A stretch of DNA of 7,756 bases from Candidatus Methylomirabilota bacterium (GCA_028869615.1 JAGWRQ010000093.1:1-7756), one strand, 5' to 3'. Positions 1 through 6,646 are shown, numbered from the stretch's first letter. A program made the numbers and translations. The notes: a model not told the origin generated them from the letters alone.

Positions 1-462
1 CGATTGCTGGTAGTCCTTCTGCCCGAAGTAGGCCCGGTGCGGCCTGACGAGATTGAACAGCTTCGTGACAACCGTCGCCACGCCACGGAAGTACCCCGGG
101 CGGGAGGGGCCGCACAACCCCTCAGTAAGCTCGGCGACGTCGACGTATGTCTGGAAGCCCTTCGGATAGATCGCCTCTGCGGACGGCGTGAACACCAGAT
201 CGGCTCCCGCCCTCTCCGCCTGGGCCAGATCGCTCTGTAACTCCCGCGGATAGCTGTCGAAATCCTCGCCCCGTCCGAACTGGATCGGATTCACAAAGAT
301 GCTGACAACGACAACATCGTTGTCCGCGCGCGCTCTGTGCATGAGCGACAAGTGGCCCTCGTGAAAGGCGCCCATCGTGGGCACGAGCCCGATGGTCTTC
401 CCTTCGCGCCGAAGCGACTCACACCGGCGCTGGATCGCGGACGGATCGCAAATGGTCTGCAC
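1..462 (-). CDS. panC: Pantothenate synthetase (pantoate--beta-alanine ligase), N-terminal part, cut by window edge
   Basis: This cytosolic enzyme joins pantoate and beta-alanine with ATP, through a pantoyl-adenylate intermediate, to give pantothenate, the precursor of coenzyme A. About 154 residues are visible of the usual 280 or so; the gene runs off the left edge. Family motifs are in order: [13 protein letters not shown] (residues 28-40) with the HxGH nucleotide-binding signature at H34-H37, FVNPIQFG (57-63), and FGQKDYQQ (146-153). A GTG start at 462-460 is chosen because the frame is closed by panB's own in-frame TGA 6 bp upstream and no ATG is available before the conserved PTMG motif. 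A GGAG at 478-475, inside the last panB codons, is a possible but distant (12 nt) ribosome site. The tight spacing suggests translation coupled to panB. Product identity is secure; the start is less so. Confidence 0.96.
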   Translation of the reverse strand, partial: MQTICDPSAIQRRCESLRREGKTIGLVPTMGAFHEGHLSLMHRARADNDVVVVSIFVNPIQFGRGEDFDSYPRELQSDLAQAERAGADLVFTPSAEAIYPKGFQTYVDVAELTEGLCGPSRPGYFRGVATVVTKLFNLVRPHRAYFGQKDYQQS

Positions 463-468
463 AGTCGT

Positions 469-1311
469 TCACAGCTCCAGCAACGCCTGCTCGGTCTCCT
501 GGTCGATCGAGAATGTGTGTGCGGCTTCAGGGAACCGGCATTCGACCACGTCCTGCCGGAAGCGGCTCACCGCATCGCTGATCACCCCGGAGAGATCCGC
601 ATACTGCTTCGTGAACCTCGGGACGAAACGATCGAACAGCCCGAGCAGATCATGGAGCACCAGGACCTGACCGTCGCAGTCCGGCCCGGCGCCGATCCCA
701 ATGGTGGGCACCGTCAACCTGCTGGTGATAATCCTGGCGAGTGCGCCGGGAATCGCCTCGAGCACGATCGCGAAGGCCCCCGCTTTCTCAAGCGCCAACG
801 CATCTTCAAGGATGCGGCGGGCGGCATCGAGCCCCCTCCCCTGGACCTTCAACCCTTCCTGTAATACCGCCGTTTGCGGGGTCAGCCCGACGTGACCCAT
901 GACCGGAATCCCCGCGTCCACTATCGCCCTCACGCAGGGGAGCGACGGCCACCCACGCTCGACCTTCACGGCATGAGCCAGGCCCTCTTTGATGAAGCGC
1001 CCGGCGTTTCTGATCGCGTCCGCCGGTTCAGCCTCATACGACATGAACGGCATGTCGGCGATCACCATGGATCGCTTGACTGCGCGGGTCACCGCCTTGG
1101 TCATCATGAGCATCTCGTCCATGGTGACCGGGATCGTGGTCTCATACCCCAAGACGGTCATCCCCCCGGAGTCACCCACCAGGATCAGGTCGATCCCAGC
1201 GCGATCAACAAGCAGCGCCATCGGGTAGTCGTACGCCGTCAGCATGGTGATCTTCCGCCCCTCGCGCTTCATTTGCTGCAGGGTGACCGTCCTGACCGTC
1301 TGACTGATCAT
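469..1311 (-). CDS. panB: 3-methyl-2-oxobutanoate hydroxymethyltransferase (ketopantoate hydroxymethyltransferase)
   Basis: PanB transfers a one-carbon unit from 5,10-methylenetetrahydrofolate to 2-oxoisovalerate, giving ketopantoate, the first committed step to pantothenate and coenzyme A. The 280-residue product is full length for this TIM-barrel family. Visible motifs are TAYDYPMA (25-32), VGDS (45-48, metal ligand D47), ADMPF (85-89, metal ligand D86), K116 and E118 in the substrate-binding segment, GHVGLTPQ (139-146), the general base region VLEAIP (E185), and IGIGAGPDCDGQVLV (205-219). The ATG at 1311 follows an excellent AGGAGGG site by 7 nt. Two positions look unusual: the common DSLGM is DSGGM (47-51), and the common LEGG is VERG (117-120). 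The lysine, glutamate and aspartate residues remain, so activity is expected. A 185-bp spacer separates it from the upstream kinase gene, so its own promoter is possible although none was recognised. Confidence 0.97.
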   Translation of the reverse strand: MISQTVRTVTLQQMKREGRKITMLTAYDYPMALLVDRAGIDLILVGDSGGMTVLGYETTIPVTMDEMLMMTKAVTRAVKRSMVIADMPFMSYEAEPADAIRNAGRFIKEGLAHAVKVERGWPSLPCVRAIVDAGIPVMGHVGLTPQTAVLQEGLKVQGRGLDAARRILEDALALEKAGAFAIVLEAIPGALARIITSRLTVPTIGIGAGPDCDGQVLVLHDLLGLFDRFVPRFTKQYADLSGVISDAVSRFRQDVVECRFPEAAHTFSIDQETEQALLEL

Positions 1312-1318
1312 GATCGAT

Positions 1319-1325
1319 CCCTCCT
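1319..1325 (-). promoter_or_regulatory. Strong Shine-Dalgarno site of panB
   Basis: On the minus strand this reads AGGAGGG and ends 7 nt before the panB ATG. It is the best ribosome site in the window and fixes the panB start. Confidence 0.85.
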
Positions 1326-1449
1326 TTCACGTTCGCAACGCACCGGATACAAGAAGCGCTTAGCTTTCAGCAAGAACACGAGAACGAGAGGAACTACCCC
1401 ATTTGCCTGGAGGCTGGGTTGGGCATCACCTGCGGTATTTCCTTGCTTT

Positions 1450-1484
1450 GCTGACTGCTGATCGCTGAGAGCTGAACGCTTACC
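1450..1484. repeat. Heptamer tandem array, GCT every 7 bp (5 units)
   Basis: On the plus strand GCT recurs at exactly 1450, 1457, 1464, 1471 and 1478. The first four units fit GCTGANN and the fifth is degenerate. The array lies in the 185-bp spacer just after the kinase stop codon. A weaker run with GC at 1356, 1363 and 1370 lies nearer panB in the same spacer. The rest of the spacer (1312-1449) shows no gene, hairpin terminator or convincing promoter. The 7-bp period is seen directly; its meaning is unknown. Confidence 0.75.
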
Positions 1485-1496
1485 GCGTCTCGGTCA

Positions 1497-2153
1497 TTAC
1501 TTGCGGGATCCAAGCGGCACATAGTAGTGGGTACCAAGCCGTACCATCTCGATCTGTTTGACCAGATCTTCAAAATCCTCCTTGTGCTTGACGAAGTCGA
1601 TCTCGTTGGTATTGACGACCAGCAGCGGCGTCGTTGAGTAGTGAAAGAAAAAATGGTTGTAGGCGGCATTCACGTCTTCCAGGTAGGACCGCTCCAGTTC
1701 CCGCTCGGAGGCCCTCGCCCGCGATTGAATCCGTCGGACCAGGACATCGGTGCTGGCTTGCAGATACAGCACGAGGTCGGGTTTGACGACATGCGTCTCC
1801 AGAAGCGGCTGCAACCGCTCGTAGAGGGCCAGCTCATTGTCGTCAAGCGTCAGATACGCGAAGATCTTATCCTTGACAAACAGATAGTCGCTTACCAGCG
1901 ACTGTTTGAAGAGATCAAATTGAGCAAGTTCCTGCTGTTGGCGGAACCTGTTCAACAGGTAATAGAGCTGGGTCTGAAAGGCATACCGACGCATGTCGGT
2001 ATAGAATTGAGCGATAAAAGGGTTCGCATCGGGACCCTCCAACAACGTTCTGGCCTGCAGCCGCTCCGCGAGCAGTTCGGCCAGGCTCGTCTTGCCGACA
2101 CCGATCGGGCCTTCGACCACAATGTAACGAGGTTTGAGCGCGCGGCCTATCAC
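1497..2153 (-). CDS. Deoxynucleoside kinase family protein (deoxyadenosine/deoxyguanosine kinase-like)
   Basis: This is a P-loop kinase of the dNK family, whose members phosphorylate deoxynucleosides with ATP in cytosolic nucleotide salvage. The 218-residue product is typical in length. It has a Walker A motif GPIGVGKT (15-22), the family segment SDYLFVKDKIFAYLTLDDNELALY (starting at S88, in place of the animal ERS/DRS motif), a hydrophobic strand PDLVLYLQAS (125-134), and an arginine-rich lid, RRIQSRARASERELE (140-154). The substrate (dA, dG, dC or dT) cannot be read from the sequence. The start is GTG at 2153-2151, supported by GGGGAG 9 nt upstream; the nearby ATG at 2161 is out of frame and stops after three codons. 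It begins 20 bp after folK and ends in TAA before a 185-bp spacer. Family is certain, specificity is not. Confidence 0.93.
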   Translation of the reverse strand: MIGRALKPRYIVVEGPIGVGKTSLAELLAERLQARTLLEGPDANPFIAQFYTDMRRYAFQTQLYYLLNRFRQQQELAQFDLFKQSLVSDYLFVKDKIFAYLTLDDNELALYERLQPLLETHVVKPDLVLYLQASTDVLVRRIQSRARASERELERSYLEDVNAAYNHFFFHYSTTPLLVVNTNEIDFVKHKEDFEDLVKQIEMVRLGTHYYVPLGSRK

Positions 2154-2162
2154 CTACTCATT

Positions 2163-2168
2163 CTCCCC
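2163..2168 (-). promoter_or_regulatory. Shine-Dalgarno site deciding the GTG start of the kinase gene
   Basis: GGGGAG on the minus strand lies 9 nt before the GTG at 2153. It supports that start over the ATG at 2161, which opens only a three-codon frame. Confidence 0.65.
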
Positions 2169-2173
2169 TGACC

Positions 2174-2683
2174 CTATACAGGCCTGACCGCCGGCGCCAA
2201 CAGCCGGACCGGCGAGGGATCGTCGAGACGATCGAGCAACTGTCGCATCGTGACCCCAAAGACAGGATGGCGAAGATCCGGATCAAGTTCACAGAGTGGA
2301 ATCAGGACAAAACGTCGCTGATGCAGTCGCGGGTGGGGGAGGATAAGGTCCGGCTGTTCCATAATCTGTGAACCCATAAGCAACAGGTCGAGATCGATGC
2401 TTCGATCTACGCCTCGCGCCCGCTCCGCCGCACGGTCCATGCGCTGTTCGATCCGCTGCAGTTCGAACAGCAGCGCTCCCGGAGTAAGCTCCGTCCGTAC
2501 CGAGACTACTCCGTTAACAAACCAGCCACCAGAGGCGGGAGGGACCGGCGCAGTCTCATAGAGTGACGAGGCGCGTATCACCGTAACCTCCGCAATCTCC
2601 GCCACGGCCCTGATAGCCTCTTGACAGCGCCCGATTCGGTCGCCCAGATTGGATCCGATCCCGATATACGCGCGGTCGCTCAT
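2174..2683 (-). CDS. folK: 2-amino-4-hydroxy-6-hydroxymethyldihydropteridine diphosphokinase (HPPK)
   Basis: FolK transfers pyrophosphate from ATP to 6-hydroxymethyl-7,8-dihydropterin, the step before dihydropteroate synthase in folate synthesis. The 169-residue product is a single HPPK domain of normal length. Motifs seen are YIGIGSNLGDR (6-16) at the N-terminus, SSLYETAPV (39-47), the signature DRSIDLDLLLMG (93-104) with the two Mg-binding aspartates D97 and D99, and LPHPRLHQRRFVL (115-127). The ATG at 2683 is chosen because the family's first strand begins four residues later, but there is no recognisable Shine-Dalgarno site: the upstream bases are a heptamer repeat. It follows dapL by 60 bp and precedes the kinase gene by 20 bp. 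Its folate product would ultimately feed the cofactor of PanB encoded downstream. Confidence 0.97.
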   Translation of the reverse strand: MSDRAYIGIGSNLGDRIGRCQEAIRAVAEIAEVTVIRASSLYETAPVPPASGGWFVNGVVSVRTELTPGALLFELQRIEQRMDRAAERARGVDRSIDLDLLLMGSQIMEQPDLILPHPRLHQRRFVLIPLCELDPDLRHPVFGVTMRQLLDRLDDPSPVRLLAPAVRPV

Positions 2684-2687
2684 GATC

Positions 2688-2715
2688 TAGGGGCTAGGGT
2701 ATAGGGGACAGGGGA
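2688..2715. repeat. TAGGGTA-type heptamer array (4 units) between dapL and folK
   Basis: Four consecutive 7-bp units begin at 2688, 2695, 2702 and 2709 on the plus strand, each matching YAGGGKN (TAGGGGC, TAGGGTA, TAGGGGA, CAGGGGA). The array starts 4 bp from the folK start codon and occupies the place where a ribosome site would be expected. The same heptamer type appears between dapA and dapB at 5711. A lone similar unit in opposite orientation overlaps the folK stop near 2171-2180. Confidence 0.75.
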
Positions 2716-2743
2716 TATAAGAACACTGGTTCACCTTCTGAAA

Positions 2744-3925
2744 CTATTCGGGCTTGAGATGCGAGGCGGTAATCCGCTCTACCGCCTCCTTGATTCTGGA
2801 GACATCCACTGTCAGGGCCGCTCGAATGTACCCTTCACCGGCCCGACCGAACCCTGTCCCTGGGGTCATGACGATGCCGACCTCGGAAAGCAACGCAGAG
2901 GCGAAAGAAGCGGAGGTATGCCCCTTCGGGACACCGATCCAGACGTAGAAGGTCGCTTGAGGTTTTTCCACCGCGAACCCGAGCGTCGACAGGCCATCCA
3001 CGAGCGCATCGCGTCGCTCTTTGTAGACGGCTCGCATCGCCTCCACACACTCCTGCGGGCCGTTGAGCGCCGCGATGGCAGCCTCCTGCACCGCCTGGAA
3101 GACTCCCGAGTCCAGGTTCGTCTTGATCCGACCGAGGCCGGAGAGCACCTCACGGCACCCGACCGCAAATCCGACCCGCCACCCGGTCATGTTGTACGTC
3201 TTGGAAAGCGAATGGTACTCGATGGCGACGTCCTTTGCCCCCTCCACCGCGAGGAGGCTCTCCGGGAGGTATCCGTCGTACGCCATCTCAGAATAGGCTG
3301 CGTCGTGACACAGAATCAGCCGGTGCCTGCGCGCGAAGGCGACCGCCTCCGCAAAAAAGGCCTTGGGCGCCACAGCGGCTGTCGGGTTATTGGGGTAGTT
3401 CAGGAACAGGATCCGAGCCTTCTTCAGCACCTCCGACGGGATCGCATCAAGGTCCGGAAGGAACGACCGCTGCCGCGTGAGCGGCATGAAGTACGGGACC
3501 CCGTCCGCAAAGACGGTTCCTGCCTGATAGACCGGATAGCCGGGATCGGGAACCAGGACGACGTCGCCCGGATCGACAAACGCCAGGGGGATGTGGCCGA
3601 TCCCCTCTTTCGAGCCGATGAGGCTCAGGACCTCGGTCTCCGGATCAAGCGTCACGCCGAATCGTTTACTGTACCAGTCGGCCACCGCCTGTCGGAAGCT
3701 CAGCATCCCCTCGTATGAAGGGTACTGGTGGTTCCGTGGGTCGGCCGACGCCTCCTGCATCCGCGCGATGATGTGCGACGGTGTCGGCAGGTCCGGGTCG
3801 CCGATTCCCAGGTTGATGATGTCCATCCCGCGACGGATCGCGTCCTGCTTCAAGCGGTCGATCTCAGCAAAGAGATACGGAGGCAGCTTCGACAGCCGCT
3901 GTGCCACGCTAAAAGGATTCCCCAT
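2744..3925 (-). CDS. dapL: LL-diaminopimelate aminotransferase
   Basis: DapL is a PLP enzyme that converts tetrahydrodipicolinate to LL-diaminopimelate in one glutamate-dependent step, replacing the DapD/DapC/DapE succinylase route. The 393-residue class I/II aminotransferase matches the bacterial DapL pattern as I recall it: LPPYLFAEID (14-23), LGIGDPDLPTP (39-49), YPSYEGMLSFRQAVADWY (68-85), EVLSLIGSKEGIGHIP (98-113), and VPDPGYPVY (125-133). Expected PLP residues are N180 in NYPNNPT, D208 and Y211 in CHDAAY, the Schiff-base lysine K242 in SLSKTYNMTGWR, and R368 for carboxylate binding. The ATG at 3925 follows AGGAG by 9 nt. Its place beside dapA, dapB, dapF and lysA favours DapL over an alanine or other aminotransferase, since sequence alone cannot always separate these. 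It starts 34 bp after the FAH-family gene. Confidence 0.93.
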   Translation of the reverse strand: MGNPFSVAQRLSKLPPYLFAEIDRLKQDAIRRGMDIINLGIGDPDLPTPSHIIARMQEASADPRNHQYPSYEGMLSFRQAVADWYSKRFGVTLDPETEVLSLIGSKEGIGHIPLAFVDPGDVVLVPDPGYPVYQAGTVFADGVPYFMPLTRQRSFLPDLDAIPSEVLKKARILFLNYPNNPTAAVAPKAFFAEAVAFARRHRLILCHDAAYSEMAYDGYLPESLLAVEGAKDVAIEYHSLSKTYNMTGWRVGFAVGCREVLSGLGRIKTNLDSGVFQAVQEAAIAALNGPQECVEAMRAVYKERRDALVDGLSTLGFAVEKPQATFYVWIGVPKGHTSASFASALLSEVGIVMTPGTGFGRAGEGYIRAALTVDVSRIKEAVERITASHLKPE

Positions 3926-3948
3926 GCCTGTCTTCTCCTCTTGGATTC

Positions 3949-3969
3949 GCTATCAGCCGTCAGCTTTCC
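3949..3969. repeat. Short heptamer array (3 units) overlapping the FAH-family stop codon
   Basis: GCT/GCC recurs at 3949, 3956 and 3963, giving GCTATCA, GCCGTCA and GCTTTCC on the plus strand. This matches the period and consensus of the arrays at 1450 and 7484. The TGA stop of the FAH-family gene (3960-3962) and its last two codons lie inside the array. Confidence 0.6.
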
Positions 3970-4721
3970 GCAACAACCGTGTTGTTCAGACGGCCGATCC
4001 CTTCCACCTCGATCTCGATCGTATCGCCGGGCCGCATCGGACCGATCCCCGAAGGGGTACCGGTAGTAATGACATCGCCCGGGTAGAGGGTCATGACCGT
4101 GGAGACAAAATGAATCAGGTACGGCACCTCAAAGATCAGGTTATTAATATTCGACTCCTGTCGGATCACTCCGTTGAGGAACGCCCGGATTGTGGCGTCG
4201 GAAAGGTCCAGGTCGGTCTCGACCCAAGGACCGAACGGCGCAAAGGTGTCGAACGATTTTGATCGGGTCCATTGTCCGTCCTTGCGCTGTAGGTCTCTGG
4301 CCGTCACATCGTTACAGCAGACATACCCCAGAATGTAGCGATGCGCCCTCTCGACCGGCACGGCCCTCGCAGTCCGCTTCACGACGATCCCCAGTTCTGC
4401 CTCATAATCCAGCCGACCGCACGACTTCGGATAGATAATCCGGCCACGATGAGGGAGCGTCGCGCTCGACGGCTTCAAGAAGATAATCGGCTCCTCCGGG
4501 GCTTCAAGCTTCATCTCCTCGGCATGATCACGGTAGTTCAGGCCGACCCCAACGATCTTGGATGGCTCGGTCGGTGCGAGAAACCTGATCCGCTTCAGCG
4601 AATGCGACCGGTCCGTAACGGTAAACTTGCCGAAGATGTCGCCCTGGATCTCCCGAACGACACTGTCCTCTACGACACCGTACCGTGGTTGCTTACCGAC
4701 GACGAATCGCACAATCCGCAT
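3960..4721 (-). CDS. Fumarylacetoacetate hydrolase (FAH) family protein, substrate unknown
   Basis: This is a 253-residue member of the FAH superfamily, divalent-metal enzymes that hydrolyse, decarboxylate or tautomerise 2-oxo acids such as acylpyruvates and oxaloacetate. A short N-terminal domain (about 1-50) precedes the catalytic domain. Visible features are GVGLNYRDHAEEM (58-70, with H66), FLKPSSA (81-87), the metal ligands E107 and E109 in DYEAELG with D138 in CCNDVTARD, the lysine of RSKSFDTFAP (K155), and the TGTPSGIG loop (220-227). All catalytic-type residues appear present. It lies between dapB and dapL, so a role tied to lysine synthesis, such as handling of pyruvate- or oxaloacetate-derived by-products, is possible but unproven. 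The ATG at 4721 has only a weak GGA-type ribosome site. The C-terminal codons run into a heptamer repeat. Family assignment is firm; any named substrate would be a guess. Confidence 0.92.
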   Translation of the reverse strand: MRIVRFVVGKQPRYGVVEDSVVREIQGDIFGKFTVTDRSHSLKRIRFLAPTEPSKIVGVGLNYRDHAEEMKLEAPEEPIIFLKPSSATLPHRGRIIYPKSCGRLDYEAELGIVVKRTARAVPVERAHRYILGYVCCNDVTARDLQRKDGQWTRSKSFDTFAPFGPWVETDLDLSDATIRAFLNGVIRQESNINNLIFEVPYLIHFVSTVMTLYPGDVITTGTPSGIGPMRPGDTIEIEVEGIGRLNNTVVAES

Positions 4722-4775
4722 TATTTAAGTCCATGGAACTGAAGAATCATTGTTTGGAAACGCTCCCTCGCGTCT

Positions 4776-4865
4776 GTCATTGCGAGGCGAAGCCGAAGCA
4801 ATCTCGCCGTCTTTCAGGACAACAACGGTGAGATTGCCGCGCTCCTTTCAGTCGCTCGCAATGAC
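4776..4865. repeat. 90-bp inverted-repeat (REP/MITE-like) element with GTCATTGCGAG ends
   Basis: Outer arms GTCATTGCGAG (4776-4786) and its exact complement (4855-4865) are 11 bp and perfect. Inner arms at 4798-4811 and 4824-4837 pair at 12 of 14 positions around the GCAATCTC/GAGATTGC core, leaving a 12-bp loop. The whole 90 bp could fold into a long hairpin in RNA or single-stranded DNA. Elements with these ends and this core occur dispersed in many unrelated bacteria, as far as I recall; they encode nothing. It fills most of the 161-bp spacer between dapB and the FAH-family gene, so if transcribed it could affect mRNA stability or downstream expression. It lacks a following U-run, so it is not a classic terminator. 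The flanks (4722-4775 and 4866-4882) show nothing recognisable. Confidence 0.88.
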
Positions 4866-4882
4866 CACACTGCTCCTGAGAT

Positions 4883-5695
4883 TCATGTTCGCTCTTTTAA
4901 CCCAAGCACATCCTGCATATCGTACAGGCCGGGTGGCCGACCGATAACCCAACGGGCTGCGCGCAACGCCCCGCGAGCAAAATTGTCCCGACTGTGGGCC
5001 CGGTGCGTGACCTCAATCCGCTCTCCCATGCCGTCAAAGATCACAGTATGTTCCCCGACCACGTCGCCGGCCCTCAGCGCATGGATTGCGATCTCTTCTT
5101 TGCCTCGCGCTCCGACCATACCCTTTCGACCGTAGACCACTACCTTGTCCAGCTCACGGCCCAGCGTCTCAGCGATCACCTGCGCCATCTTCAACGCGGT
5201 CCCGCTGGGGGCGTCCTTTTTGAGCCGGTGATGGGTCTCAACGATCTCAACGTCGTACTCTTCTCCCAGGACCGAGGCCACCTCAGCGAGAACCTTAAAC
5301 AAGAGATTGACTCCGATACTCATGTTGGGCGACAGGACGCACGGGACAGCCGAGCCAAGTTGCTTGATCCTGCTCAGATCAGCGGTACTGAATCCCGTAG
5401 TCCCAACTACGATAGGCACCTTCGCCTGGGCGGCGACGGCCAGATGGGTCATGGTGGCCTGCGGGGCGGTAAAGTCGATCACGACCTGTCCTTCACTCAC
5501 TACCGCACCCAGATCGCTGATAACCGGAACGCCCAGCTTACCGATACCCGCCATCTCACCTGCATCCTGTCCGATACTTGGACTGCTCGGTCGTTCCACC
5601 GCCCCGACCAGGGTGAAGTCTCTGGCCTCATGGATCATGGCGATAATTCGCCCGCCCATCCGCCCGGCTACACCACAGACAATGGCGCGTATCAT
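4883..5695 (-). CDS. dapB: 4-hydroxy-tetrahydrodipicolinate reductase
   Basis: DapB reduces the DapA product with NAD(P)H to tetrahydrodipicolinate, the substrate of DapL encoded two genes downstream. The chosen 270-residue form is normal length. It has an N-terminal Rossmann fold with GVAGRMG (8-14) and an acidic residue (E34) at the end of the second strand, where the ribose of NAD(H) usually binds, then VVGTTGF (96-102), SPNMSIGVN (122-130), the catalytic loop ETHHRLKKDAPSGTALKMA (from E153, with H155, H156 and K159), and a C-terminal RDNFARGALRAARWV (236-250). The ATG at 5695 is preferred because the family begins with this MIRAIVCGVAG-like strand; a TTG at 5707 would add four residues. 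Neither start has a clear ribosome site, and a TAGGGTA heptamer array lies just upstream. It is followed by a 187-bp interval to the FAH-family start-proximal region, of which 161 bp is noncoding and holds an inverted-repeat element. Confidence 0.96.
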   Translation of the reverse strand: MIRAIVCGVAGRMGGRIIAMIHEARDFTLVGAVERPSSPSIGQDAGEMAGIGKLGVPVISDLGAVVSEGQVVIDFTAPQATMTHLAVAAQAKVPIVVGTTGFSTADLSRIKQLGSAVPCVLSPNMSIGVNLLFKVLAEVASVLGEEYDVEIVETHHRLKKDAPSGTALKMAQVIAETLGRELDKVVVYGRKGMVGARGKEEIAIHALRAGDVVGEHTVIFDGMGERIEVTHRAHSRDNFARGALRAARWVIGRPPGLYDMQDVLGLKERT

Positions 5696-5710
5696 ATAAC
5701 AGCCCAAGAG

Positions 5711-5743
5711 TAGGGTATAGGGTACAGAGTATAGGGTATAGAG
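5711..5743. repeat. TAGGGTA heptamer array (4 full units) between dapA and dapB
   Basis: Units begin at 5711, 5718, 5725 and 5732 on the plus strand: three exact TAGGGTA and one CAGAGTA, followed by a partial TAGAG. The array fills most of the 49-bp spacer and ends 2 bp from the dapA stop codon. It is in the same orientation and of the same type as the array at 2688, upstream of folK. Confidence 0.8.
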
Positions 5744-5744
5744 A

Positions 5745-6629
5745 TCACGAGATCAGACCGTAGGCCCGCATTGCGGCTTTGAGCCGGTTGAGGTTGGGCT
5801 CGCTCATCGGGCAGAGCGGCAGGCGAAGCTCGCCGCCAATCATCCCCAGAATCGCCATGGCAGTCTTCACTGGGATCGGGTTCGTCTCGTAGAACATCGC
5901 CTGGCAGAGCGGGAAGAGTTTGAGGTGGATCTCCCTGGCGCGCTTCCAGTCGCCGCCCAGGAAAGCATGGGTCAAGTCGGCCACGTCGCGTGGCACGATG
6001 TTGGCAACCACCGAAATCACGCCTCGCCCCCCCACCGCCAGGAGCGGCAGCGTCAGGGTGTCATCCCCCGACAGAAACGAGAGCCTGTCCCCGCACAGAA
6101 CGATGTCCTGGGTCATCTGTTCCAGGTTGCCGGTCGCCTCCTTCATACCGACGATATATGGATGGTCTGCCAGCGCCGCCAGCGTCTCCGGCAGCATGTT
6201 GATCCCCGTCCGCCCCGGGATGTTGTAAAGGATCAACGGCAGTTCCGCCGCATCGGCAACGGCGCGGCAGTGCGCAATGAGACCCGCCTGTGTCGGCTTG
6301 TTGTAATACGGGAGGACCAGGAGGGCGCCATCGGCCCCGGCCTGCTTGGCGTAGCGGGTCAGATCGATCGCTTCAGCCGTGCTGTTCGAGCCGGTCCCGG
6401 CGACGACCGCTATGCGCCTGTTCGCCGCCTCGACCGTTAGCTCGATTACCCGCCTGTGCTCATCATGGCTGAGCGTCGGGGACTCTCCTGTCGTCCCGCA
6501 CGGAACCAGGACATCGGTGCCGTTCTTAATATGAAACTCCACCAACTCGCGGAGGACCGGCTCGTCGATCCGTCCGCCTTTGAAGGGGGTCACCAACGCC
6601 ACCATCGAACCCTGAAACATCCTCTTCAT
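5745..6629 (-). CDS. dapA: 4-hydroxy-tetrahydrodipicolinate synthase
   Basis: DapA is a class I aldolase that condenses pyruvate with aspartate 4-semialdehyde, the first committed step of the diaminopimelate branch. The 294-residue TIM barrel has normal length. The catalytic residues are in place: T46 and T47 in GTTGES (45-50), Y109 in LPYYNKPTQ (106-114), Y135 in YNIPGRTG, R140 for substrate carboxylate binding, and the Schiff-base lysine K163 in GMKEATGN (161-168). The ATG at 6629 is chosen because GGGAG sits 5 nt before it; an in-frame GTG at 6644 would add five residues and almost abut dapF. dapF ends 17 bp upstream. Enzymes of this family are often inhibited by lysine at the dimer interface, but whether this one is cannot be judged here. 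The gene is intact; related aldolases share the fold, but the dap context settles the function. Confidence 0.97.
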   Translation of the reverse strand: MKRMFQGSMVALVTPFKGGRIDEPVLRELVEFHIKNGTDVLVPCGTTGESPTLSHDEHRRVIELTVEAANRRIAVVAGTGSNSTAEAIDLTRYAKQAGADGALLVLPYYNKPTQAGLIAHCRAVADAAELPLILYNIPGRTGINMLPETLAALADHPYIVGMKEATGNLEQMTQDIVLCGDRLSFLSGDDTLTLPLLAVGGRGVISVVANIVPRDVADLTHAFLGGDWKRAREIHLKLFPLCQAMFYETNPIPVKTAMAILGMIGGELRLPLCPMSEPNLNRLKAAMRAYGLIS

Positions 6630-6634
6630 GCGAT

Positions 6635-6639
6635 CTCCC
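6635..6639 (-). promoter_or_regulatory. Shine-Dalgarno site deciding the dapA start
   Basis: GGGAG on the minus strand is 5 nt before the ATG at 6629. A start at the upstream in-frame GTG (6644) would place this motif inside the coding region, so the ATG is preferred. Confidence 0.65.
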
Positions 6640-6646
6640 GCCACCT

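Noticed and set aside
337..864. Plus-strand open frame (175 codons) opposite panC/panB
   Set aside because: It spans the boundary of two well-supported genes on the other strand and has no recognisable domain; it is a compositional shadow.
1355..1385. Possible sigma70-type promoter before panB
   Set aside because: A TTGCTG and a TTGTAT on the minus strand are only 15 bp apart and both weak; not enough to call.
1450..1484. CRISPR-like array
   Set aside because: Units are only 7 bp with no spacers, and no cas gene is present.
2759..3718. Long plus-strand open frame (319 codons) opposite dapL
   Set aside because: It is antisense to a complete, motif-rich dapL, resembles no family I know, and is rich in Arg, His and Pro as expected from the reverse frame of GC-rich codons.
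4776..4865. Intrinsic terminator after dapB
   Set aside because: The inverted repeat is long and imperfect and has no U-run following it on the transcribed strand; a dispersed repeat element fits better.
5925..6440. Plus-strand open frame (171 codons) opposite dapA
   Set aside because: It lies wholly within dapA, whose catalytic residues are all present, and its translation is low-complexity Arg/Gln/Gly-rich.
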